Shown here: one piece after another, positions 1 through 5,147 of the stretch
Layout: each line of letters begins with the position of its first letter
Numbering within the stretch: the stretch's first letter is position 1
Origin: an uncultured bacterium
Lineage (GTDB): Bacteria > Cyanobacteriota > Vampirovibrionia > Gastranaerophilales > Gastranaerophilaceae
NCBI GenBank assembly: GCA_900553845.1
Contig: USEW01000046.1
Coordinates: 1-11,714 of the forward strand
DNA: 11,714 nt
Direction of reading: 5' to 3'
Notes under the pieces: model-generated
Databases searched by the model: none
What the model was told of the DNA's origin: nothing
Seen by the model: the letters and a program-made list of their open reading frames with translations, nothing else
Program-made: the position numbers and the translations under genes

Positions 1-22
1 ATAAATATAAGGAAAATAAAAC

Positions 23-349
23 ATGGGCTATGTAAATGAAATAAACGATAATAATTTTGAAAATGAAGTTATCAAATCACAGAATATTTCTGTAGTTGAT
101 TTCTGGGCACCGTGGTGTGGACCTTGCAGAAAAATGAGTGCTGTTATTGACGAAGTTGCTAGTGAATTTGAAGGTAAGATAAATGTTTTTAAAATTAACA
201 CTTATGAAAACTTAAAGTCAGCGAAAGAATATTCAATATCAGGACTTCCAAGCATACTTATTTTTAAAGACGGAAAAGCTATCGAAAGATTGGTTGGGTT
301 AATGCCCAAAAATACACTCGCCAATAATATAAAGAAATATTTAGATTAA
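23..349 (+). CDS. trxA: Thioredoxin
   Basis: Cytoplasmic dithiol-disulfide oxidoreductase of 108 residues, the usual thioredoxin length. It aligns with E. coli thioredoxin without gaps through the active site: Asp26, Trp28 and the redox site Trp31-Cys32-Gly-Pro-Cys35, then Lys57, the cis-proline Pro76 in a GLPS loop, and a late Gly in VGLMPK. There is no signal peptide or membrane segment. The ATG has a good ribosome binding site (AAGGA at 9-13, 9 bases before the start). It is convergent with the glycosyltransferase gene, only 6 bases away, and a hairpin plus T-run at 394-424 probably ends its transcript inside that gene. It could supply electrons to the CcdA-type carrier at 3313-4026, but that link is inference. 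The assignment as thioredoxin is secure; whether it is the main housekeeping copy cannot be told. Confidence 0.95.
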   Translation: MGYVNEINDNNFENEVIKSQNISVVDFWAPWCGPCRKMSAVIDEVASEFEGKINVFKINTYENLKSAKEYSISGLPSILIFKDGKAIERLVGLMPKNTLANNIKKYLD

Positions 350-355
350 AATAAA

Positions 356-1057
356 TCAATCAAAAAACTTATATTTAAAAAGAGTAAAAATAGCATGGAA
401 GCCATCTTTCCATGTTATTTTTTTACCTTCAATAGCCTTACGACCGCAATAAGATATGGGAAGTTCTTTAATTTTTATTCCTTTTTTTAATATTTTAGCT
501 GTTATTTCAGGTTCAAATTCAAAACGTTTTGATTTTATATTTAAATCCTTTATAACTTCATGATCAAAAGCTTTATAACAAGTTTCCATATCAGTTAATT
601 TTGTATTAAATAAAATATTTGTAATAAATGTCAAAAAAATGTTGCCAAGCTTATGTGATAAACTAAATCCTTCTGAATTTTCAATATTCAAAAATCTTGA
701 ACCATAAACCACCTGCGCCTCACCATTTATTATAAGCTTAATTAGATTTAGATAATCTTTAGGATGATACTCTAGATCAGCATCTTGTATAACAACAAGT
801 TCGCCAGTTACATTTTTTAACCCGGTAACAATAGCAGCACCTTTGCCCTGGTTGACATCGTGATGAAATATTTTATAATCTTGTTTTAAGTTTGCTAAAA
901 GATTAAAGGTACCATCATTTGAAGCATCATTTACTATTATAATTTCTTTTTCTAAATTGCAAAAATTTGTTTCTTCAACGCGTTTCAATGATTCCTCCAA
1001 ATGGTTTATTTCGTTAAAAACCGGAATTATAATGCTTATTTTTTTTATTTTATTCAA
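356..1057 (-). CDS. Family 2 glycosyltransferase (dolichyl/polyprenyl-phosphate sugar synthase type)
   Basis: GT-A fold glycosyltransferase resembling DPM1/polyprenyl-phosphate sugar synthases, which move a sugar from a nucleotide sugar to a polyprenyl phosphate on the inner membrane face. Visible in order (233-residue numbering): SIIIPVFNE nucleotide-binding strand near residue 8; NDASNDGT at about 43-50; NQGKGAAI; the metal-binding DxD-like QDADLEY with Asp92 and Asp94; GSRF at 119-122; DMETCYKAF at 156-164; and EFEPEI. There is no C-terminal membrane domain, so it is a short peripheral type. A longer reading begins at a TTG at 1090, but that start has no ribosome site. The TTG at 1057 sits 6 bases after a perfect AAGGAG and leaves a normal N terminus, so I chose it. 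Sugar and lipid acceptor cannot be read from the sequence. It shares a short divergent promoter region with the TPR gene. Confidence 0.87.
   Translation of the reverse strand: MNKIKKISIIIPVFNEINHLEESLKRVEETNFCNLEKEIIIVNDASNDGTFNLLANLKQDYKIFHHDVNQGKGAAIVTGLKNVTGELVVIQDADLEYHPKDYLNLIKLIINGEAQVVYGSRFLNIENSEGFSLSHKLGNIFLTFITNILFNTKLTDMETCYKAFDHEVIKDLNIKSKRFEFEPEITAKILKKGIKIKELPISYCGRKAIEGKKITWKDGFHAIFTLFKYKFFD
394..424 (+). terminator. Hairpin terminator of trxA inside the convergent gene
   Basis: The 7-base arms CATGGAA (394-400) and TTCCATG (408-414) are perfectly complementary around a 7-base loop. A run of seven T follows at 418-424. In the + direction this has the form of an intrinsic terminator, 45 bases after the trxA stop. 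It lies within the last codons of the glycosyltransferase on the other strand, so the same bases also encode protein. Confidence 0.55.
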
Positions 1058-1063
1058 AATATT

Positions 1064-1069
1064 CTCCTT
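1064..1069 (-). promoter_or_regulatory. Ribosome binding site that fixes a TTG start
   Basis: On the minus strand AAGGAG is followed by 6 bases (AATATT) and then TTG at 1057. This spacing is ideal and places the glycosyltransferase start 33 bases inside the longest reading frame. Confidence 0.7.
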
Positions 1070-1095
1070 AAAACTATGAAACTTTAGCAATGATA

Positions 1096-1123
1096 TTGTT
1101 ATATAATAAAATTATAGTATAAT
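1096..1123 (+). promoter_or_regulatory. Sigma70-type promoter of the TPR gene
   Basis: A perfect -10 box TATAAT lies at 1118-1123, with TTGTTA (4 of 6 to consensus) at 1096-1101 and a 16-base spacer. Transcription would start near 1130, which argues against a translation start at 1134 and favours the TTG at 1158. The minus strand also reads TATAAT at 1111-1116, so the divergent glycosyltransferase may be driven from the same short segment, although no good -35 box was found for it. Confidence 0.5.
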
Positions 1124-1157
1124 ATAGATATAATTGTATGTGTTATTTGGTGGAAAT

Positions 1158-2639
1158 TTGAAAAATAAGATATTTAAAACAGCATTATTATTAACATTTA
1201 TAACGGGTATGTTTAGCCCGAAAGTTTATGCTGCCAATTTTTCATCTAATGTTTTCGAAACCGACAAGCTTGTGGACTTCATTACATTATCTTCATTCAT
1301 AAATTATAATGCTGATACAAATAATGATTATGCTTCCAATAAAGATGCTATTGAAGAATTTAAAACTGCGTGCCAAAAATTTTCACAATCAAATGTCAAA
1401 ACAGCATATAGGGAATTTAATAAACTTATTCATTCACATGACAATAATGATTTTCTATATTTTAACCTTGCATACGAGTTTGCGCAAATGGGATTTTTTA
1501 GTCTTGCGCAGAATTGTATAGTCCAAATTGATGATAGGCAGATATGGATAAATCAGATAGAAAATTTGAAAAATTGCTATTTCCCATGCATAACAATGTC
1601 ACTGGATGAGGAAATTTATCTTGCAGAATTATATTCTGACATTAATTATAATAATTATTGCGAAGAATCTCTTGATGAACTGTCTAAAAATCAAAAACTG
1701 CTTAAAAAACTTGATTATGCAAATTATATTATGGCTCTTGCATACTATAAAAACAACAATTATTCAAAAGCATTAACATATATAAATAAAGCAATAGGTT
1801 TTGATAATTCAAATTTGCATTATCTTGCTTTTAAGGCGCAAATTCTATCTGACGATAAAAAATATAAAGAAAGCCTAAATATTGTTAATGAACTTTTGGA
1901 TAAAAATTTGACTTTGATTAAATTTAATGATTCATTAAATCAACTTAGAGAGTATAATTTAGCAAAATCTAACCGTAATAAATATAATTCAATGTATTAT
2001 CTTGCCAATTATCATTTTTTAAAAAATGATAGTCAAAAAGCACTTCGTGAACTAAATTACATTGTGTCAAAGAAAAAAAAGTACTATAAAGCATATACTC
2101 TAATGGGGCTTATACACTTCAAAACTGGTAATATTGAAAAAGCAAAAGAAAATCTTGAGCGTTCTTATTTGATTAATAAAAGATATGTACCAACACTTGT
2201 TGGTTTGGGGCATGTATTTTATATGATACGTGATTATTCAAAAGCAAATATTTTTTATAAAAATGCAATAAAACAGGATAAAAAATGCTATCAGGCATAT
2301 TTAGGCTTAAGTGTTATTGCTCTTGAAAATAAAAATATCCAAAGTGCCTCTGATTATATTCAAGAAGCAGCAAATATAAAAAGTCAGCATTATATTGTCA
2401 ATTATATTTATTCCATGATTGATAAAGACAGAGAAGAACAATATTTAAAAAGCGCATTGTCTTTAAATCCGCTTTTTGTCAAGGGATGGTTAAATCTTGC
2501 AAAATTAAAATTTGACAATAATCTTCCCGAATTGGCCCAGGAGTATCTTTATCCTGTCAAACTTATATCTCCTAATAATGAAGATTATAAAGAGCTTTTG
2601 AATACGTTTAATGCTGATAAAACTATAAACCAACTTTAA
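1158..2639 (+). CDS. Exported TPR-repeat protein
   Basis: Protein of about 493 residues built mostly of tetratricopeptide-like helix pairs, a scaffold for protein-protein contacts. From the TTG at 1158 it begins M-KNKIFKTALLLTFITG and runs to KVYA before ANF, a clean signal peptide with an AxA-like cleavage site, so the protein is likely periplasmic or envelope-associated. In-frame upstream starts (TTG 1134, GTG 1140) would put extra residues before the Lys-rich start of the signal peptide and lie almost on the predicted transcription start; GGTGG at 1149-1153 offers a weak ribosome site for 1158. TPR signatures such as ALAYYKNNNYSKALTYINKA, MGLIHFKTGNIEKAKENLER and LGHVFYMIRDYSKANIFYKN recur at about 34 residues through the C-terminal two thirds. 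The first 90 residues after the signal are less regular. No enzymatic motif is seen. It ends 6 bases from the convergent gene. Specific function unknown. Confidence 0.8.
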   Translation: MKNKIFKTALLLTFITGMFSPKVYAANFSSNVFETDKLVDFITLSSFINYNADTNNDYASNKDAIEEFKTACQKFSQSNVKTAYREFNKLIHSHDNNDFLYFNLAYEFAQMGFFSLAQNCIVQIDDRQIWINQIENLKNCYFPCITMSLDEEIYLAELYSDINYNNYCEESLDELSKNQKLLKKLDYANYIMALAYYKNNNYSKALTYINKAIGFDNSNLHYLAFKAQILSDDKKYKESLNIVNELLDKNLTLIKFNDSLNQLREYNLAKSNRNKYNSMYYLANYHFLKNDSQKALRELNYIVSKKKKYYKAYTLMGLIHFKTGNIEKAKENLERSYLINKRYVPTLVGLGHVFYMIRDYSKANIFYKNAIKQDKKCYQAYLGLSVIALENKNIQSASDYIQEAANIKSQHYIVNYIYSMIDKDREEQYLKSALSLNPLFVKGWLNLAKLKFDNNLPELAQEYLYPVKLISPNNEDYKELLNTFNADKTINQL

Positions 2640-2645
2640 TTTTAA

Positions 2646-3215
2646 TTATCTTGCAAGACTTGAGTCAAATCCGAATTTCAAACAAAATTCTTCTATATTG
2701 TTTTTATTTAAGTCATATTCACAGTTACCTTTTAAATAACTTGTCCAGATTTCATTAGCTTCATTTTGGGTTAAATTTGTTATATCAATTTCTTTAAGCT
2801 GATTATCTGTGTTTTCGGAACTAATCACATCAGCAGGTTGTTTTTCCATTTTTGTTTCTGTTGTTATTGTTTTTGCTGGTGGTGTGTCTTTAGCTGGTGT
2901 TGTTGTTGACTCATCTTGTATTAAAACTGCCAAATCTCCTGCTTCAACTGACACTTCAGAAGACTCTGCTGCAATTGTTTCTTCCTCTCCTTTTAATTCG
3001 GCAAGTTCAAGTTTTAGTTCTTCAAGTTCATTTTGCATTGCTGCAAAATCCTCTGCTGATATTTGCACATTTTCATCAACTTCACCATCTTTGTCTTGGG
3101 TTTCATATTTTTCTTTAAAAGTGTCCACAAGAAGTTTTGTTGTTAGACCAACAATTGAGCCTGTAGCAAAAAGATTTATTCCAGTAATAAATTTTGCTAT
3201 ATTGTTAATATTCAT
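2646..3215 (-). CDS. Membrane-anchored coiled-coil protein, function unknown
   Basis: I do not recognise a family. The 189-residue product has one hydrophobic helix at residues 9-30 (FITGINLFATGSIVGLTTKLLV), then an acidic stretch. A predicted coiled coil rich in Glu and Leu follows at about 54-78 (NELEELKLELAELKGEEE), then a low-complexity Ser/Thr/Pro/Glu linker at about 79-140. A compact C-terminal segment at 141-189 contains NEANEIWTSYLKG and ends FGFDSSLAR, with Cys165 and Cys178. This is the shape of an anchored spacer presenting a small terminal domain. The ATG is preceded by AAAGGAG with a 5-base gap, so the start is firm. It lies 97 bases downstream of the CcdA-type gene on the same strand, and could be co-transcribed or have its own promoter. 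The low-complexity linker makes the opposite strand look open, but those readings are shadows. Confidence 0.75.
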   Translation of the reverse strand: MNINNIAKFITGINLFATGSIVGLTTKLLVDTFKEKYETQDKDGEVDENVQISAEDFAAMQNELEELKLELAELKGEEETIAAESSEVSVEAGDLAVLIQDESTTTPAKDTPPAKTITTETKMEKQPADVISSENTDNQLKEIDITNLTQNEANEIWTSYLKGNCEYDLNKNNIEEFCLKFGFDSSLAR

Positions 3216-3312
3216 AAAAACTCCTTTATTTTTCTTATGATATTTTAATAAAGGAATTTTTTTTTGTTATATTTCAGTCTTATCAAAAAAATTTACAAAA
3301 ATTAATAGAATT

Positions 3313-4026
3313 TTAATTTAAGAACAAACCTTCAAAACAGCGGTAATAGAGGAAAAAGGCAAAGAATATAAGGATAATACCGCTTATTTTTACTAATATC
3401 TCAGAATATTTTGCACTGCTTTTTAAATTTGTTATAAATGATGTAAAAAGTCCTGCAAGAATCACAATAACACCTTGACCAAGGGCAAATAAAAGAAGCA
3501 TAAGGGATGCTTGTGCAATATTTTTGCTAAGTGAGGCTGTTGCCATTATTGCTGCCAGAATAGGTGTTGAACACGGCGAGGCCGCAAGTGCAAAAACCAT
3601 CCCTAAAATAAGCGGGAATAATAATCCCCATTTGCTTTCATTTGATGGAAGTTGTTTTATTATAGAGGGATAATTTATGTCCAATATTCCGGCTAAACTT
3701 AAGCCAAATATTAATATTAAACTTGCTAAAAACAATACAAAATAAGTTGGCGCTATTGAGGCAAAAATATGACCTGTTAATGCGCATATTATCCCGATAA
3801 TTGTTAATGTAACAGATAACCCAAGAACAAAAAGCAGCATATGTATAAATGTTACAGTTTTATTATGCTGATTCCCAGTTACATAAGCTACGATTATAGG
3901 CAATATGCCTAGACTACACGGTGATATTGATGCAACAACACCACCTAAAAATGATATTAAATAAACAAGAATTGTGAAGTTTGAATTGTTAAGGCTATTA
4001 TTAAAAATGTTAAGCAAATGTTCCAT
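3313..4026 (-). CDS. ccdA: CcdA-type thiol-disulfide transmembrane electron carrier
   Basis: Integral membrane protein of 237 residues in the CcdA/DsbD-beta family, which takes electrons from cytoplasmic thioredoxin and delivers them to extracytoplasmic thioredoxin-like proteins. Six hydrophobic helices are visible (about residues 18-48, 59-81, 91-114, 133-159, 170-197, 209-228). The two family-defining cysteines each sit in a Ser-Pro-Cys-Ser context: Cys37 in SISPCSLGILP in helix 1 and Cys152 in AASPCSTPILAA in helix 4, reflecting the internal duplication. Length is typical for CcdA; there is no fused thioredoxin domain as in DsbD. The gene lies 44 bases downstream of the anchored thioredoxin-like gene, its likely redox partner. 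The ATG lacks a strong ribosome site. Substrates could be cytochrome c assembly or other envelope thiols; no cytochrome assembly genes are in the window. Confidence 0.88.
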   Translation of the reverse strand: MEHLLNIFNNSLNNSNFTILVYLISFLGGVVASISPCSLGILPIIVAYVTGNQHNKTVTFIHMLLFVLGLSVTLTIIGIICALTGHIFASIAPTYFVLFLASLILIFGLSLAGILDINYPSIIKQLPSNESKWGLLFPLILGMVFALAASPCSTPILAAIMATASLSKNIAQASLMLLLFALGQGVIVILAGLFTSFITNLKSSAKYSEILVKISGIILIFFAFFLYYRCFEGLFLN

Positions 4027-4070
4027 ATATTTATCAAAATCCCATAAATTTATATTTTAAAATTATTTTG

Positions 4071-4472
4071 TTATTTAATTTCATTTAAATATAATCTTAG
4101 ATTATTTTCAGAAACTAAACCTTCAGTTTTTCTAACTTCTTTACCTTCTTTATTTATATAAATAACAGTTGGAACTACATTAACTTTATATTTACGTATT
4201 AGGTTCTGGGTTTGTTTATCTGTTTGTTGTGCATCTATATTAACGAATTTTATATAACTATCGTAATCTGGCGTAACTTCGTTAAACAATTTTCCCATTT
4301 CAATACAATCTTTGCACATTTTAGATGAAAATTTAATAACTTGTGGCATATTTTCTCCAACTTGAGCAACTGCCTGGTTCTCAACTTGTTTATCCATATT
4401 TAATTTTAAACCGCCATATATTAACATTGGCAATATTAAAATAGCTAAAATTATTACAATATTTTTTTTCAT
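4071..4472 (-). CDS. Membrane-anchored thioredoxin-like protein with CKDC site
   Basis: Thioredoxin-fold protein of 133 residues with an uncleaved-looking N-terminal anchor (KKNIVIILAILILPMLIYGGLKL, residues 2-24), which would place the catalytic domain outside the cytoplasm. The redox site is Cys53-Lys-Asp-Cys56 within KFSSKMCKDC, replacing the usual WCGPC, and the cis-proline is Pro101 in VNVVPTVIY. FVNIDAQQ and a Gly-rich GLVSENNLRLYL tail complete the fold. The frame is open 63 bases further upstream, but the ATG at 4472 has a perfect AAGGAG 6 bases ahead and starts directly on the Met-Lys-Lys of the anchor. The longer reading would also run through a repeat element. It sits immediately before the CcdA-type gene, so the pair is probably a transmembrane reduction relay. 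Its targets are unknown. Confidence 0.85.
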   Translation of the reverse strand: MKKNIVIILAILILPMLIYGGLKLNMDKQVENQAVAQVGENMPQVIKFSSKMCKDCIEMGKLFNEVTPDYDSYIKFVNIDAQQTDKQTQNLIRKYKVNVVPTVIYINKEGKEVRKTEGLVSENNLRLYLNEIK

Positions 4473-4478
4473 TATCTT

Positions 4479-4484
4479 CTCCTT
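4479..4484 (-). promoter_or_regulatory. Ribosome binding site of the thioredoxin-like gene
   Basis: AAGGAG on the minus strand ends 6 bases before ATG 4472 and decides the start. Its first base is also the last base of the short repeat element at 4484-4532, so the repeat abuts the translation signal. Confidence 0.75.
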
Positions 4485-4532
4485 TTTATCTAACGGGCTA
4501 CCGCCCCTCATCCTTCTATTTACATCCGCCAA
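4484..4532 (-). repeat. Short copy of a dispersed repeat element (unit B)
   Basis: This 49-base element begins on the minus strand with TTGGCGGATGTAAA and ends with GTTAGATAAAA. Both ends are identical to those of the larger element at 4607-4762, in the same orientation. Between the ends it carries TAG, then a GATG block and a small hairpin (GGGC, 4-base loop, GCCC on the + strand). It looks like a deletion form of the long unit, or a basic form into which the long unit's core was inserted. It directly abuts the ribosome site of the thioredoxin-like gene. Confidence 0.6.
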
Positions 4533-4606
4533 CATGGGATGACTTTTGTTTTATTTTTGCGTTGAAGTTCAATTTATGTTTTTTTCTTCACTTTTTTTGT
4601 TTTAGG

Positions 4607-4762
4607 TTTTATCTAACTAGCTGCGGATTCGACGTTGGCTTTGCCTGATTGTGAGGAACCTAACGCAGTGTTGCAATTGTTAAATTGCGAAACATAGTTG
4701 CAACGGTTCCGAACCCGACGTAATCCAAGACAGGCCCATCAATTACTGTTTACATCCGCCAA
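4607..4762 (-). repeat. Long copy of the repeat element with GC-richer folded core (unit A)
   Basis: This 156-base element is bounded by the same 14-base (4749-4762) and 11-base (4607-4617) ends as unit B. Similarity extends slightly inward: TTGGCGGATGTAAA, a pyrimidine, AG, and then a GATGG block. The inner part at 4621-4740 is about half G+C (59 of 120 bases), far above the flanks. On the + strand it contains nested complementary arms: GGATT near 4625 with AATCC near 4732, ACGT with ACGT just inside, GGAACC with GGTTCC, and a tip hairpin GCAATT-GTTA-AATTGC. It may be a small non-autonomous repeat, a structured RNA or a coding fossil. Confidence 0.55.
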
Positions 4763-4820
4763 TGTGGATTGATTTTACATTTTTATCATAGCAAAATCAT
4801 AAAGATAAACAATTGCTCAT

Positions 4821-5144
4821 TTAGATAGTATCCTTTGTTCTAATTATAAAGTTATTCAACGCCTCCTCCATATCATTAGCATCTGAGAGCATAGTTTCGC
4901 TTTTTTTTGTTTTTTCTATAATATTCGATGGCTCCTTAAGACTTTTAATATTCTTAATAATTCTTAAAATGCAATACAAAGCAAAACCAGAAAATAAAAC
5001 ACACGCCATGCCTTTAGTTAACTTTCTGAATATATAGTTAGTTTCCGTCTGTTTTTTTATTATGGTATTTTCTTTTACTTCTGCATAAACAAATGTATTT
5101 ATGCTAATGAATAAAATAAATACGGTTATTATTAATTTCTTCAT
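4821..5144 (-). CDS. Small membrane protein downstream of RNase E/G, function unknown
   Basis: Product of 107 residues that I do not recognise. It starts with a likely signal peptide (KKLIITVFILFISINTFVYA, cleavage after residue 21) and has a second hydrophobic helix at about residues 46-63 (ACVLFSGFALYCILRIIK). A charged, helical tail with KTKKSETMLSDANDMEEALNN follows and is probably cytoplasmic if the helix is membrane-spanning. The ATG comes 3 bases after the RNase stop codon, with GAGGG inside the RNase coding end as ribosome site, so the two genes are almost certainly co-transcribed and perhaps translationally coupled. Whether it works with the RNase or merely shares its transcript is unknown. 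The small size and weak features leave some doubt, but the signal peptide and tight spacing support a real gene. Confidence 0.7.
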   Translation of the reverse strand: MKKLIITVFILFISINTFVYAEVKENTIIKKQTETNYIFRKLTKGMACVLFSGFALYCILRIIKNIKSLKEPSNIIEKTKKSETMLSDANDMEEALNNFIIRTKDTI

Positions 5145-5147
5145 TAC

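Larger units (their letters stand above)
4473..4820. other. Intergenic region of 348 bases holding two repeat elements
   Basis: No convincing gene is seen here. The segment lies between the small membrane protein gene (ending at 4821) and the thioredoxin-like gene (starting at 4472). It contains the short repeat element 4484-4532 and the long one 4607-4762, separated by an A/T-rich spacer. The spacer holds an 11-base palindrome TTGAAGTTCAA at 4562-4572, a possible operator. No clear promoter or strong hairpin terminator was found, although one would expect both an end of the RNase operon and a start for the redox pair somewhere in this span. Confidence 0.6.

Noticed and set aside
2809..3240. 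Open frame of 143 codons on the + strand, antisense to the coiled-coil protein
   Set aside because: It is rich in Ser, as expected from the complement of Glu/Ala/Thr-rich low-complexity codons. The minus-strand gene has a better ribosome site and a sensible membrane helix.
3284..3315. Terminator after the CcdA-type gene
   Set aside because: AAAATT and AATTTT can pair over the stop codon with a U-run beyond, but the stem is all A/T and six bases separate it from the run, so it is too weak to call in this composition.
4473..4535. N-terminal extension of the thioredoxin-like protein up to an ATG at 4535
   Set aside because: The extension runs through the short repeat element and would put about 21 polar residues before the anchor. 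The ATG at 4472 has a perfect ribosome site.
4562..4572. Palindrome TTGAAGTTCAA as an operator
   Set aside because: It is a perfect 5-base inverted repeat, but short, single and not clearly placed relative to a promoter, so it is not listed as a site.
4607..4762. Integron attC site
   Set aside because: Pieces resembling the RYYYAAC and GTTRRRY cores occur (ACCTAAC and GTTAAAT), but they are only about 15 bases apart and do not bound the inverted structure. No integrase or cassette array is present.
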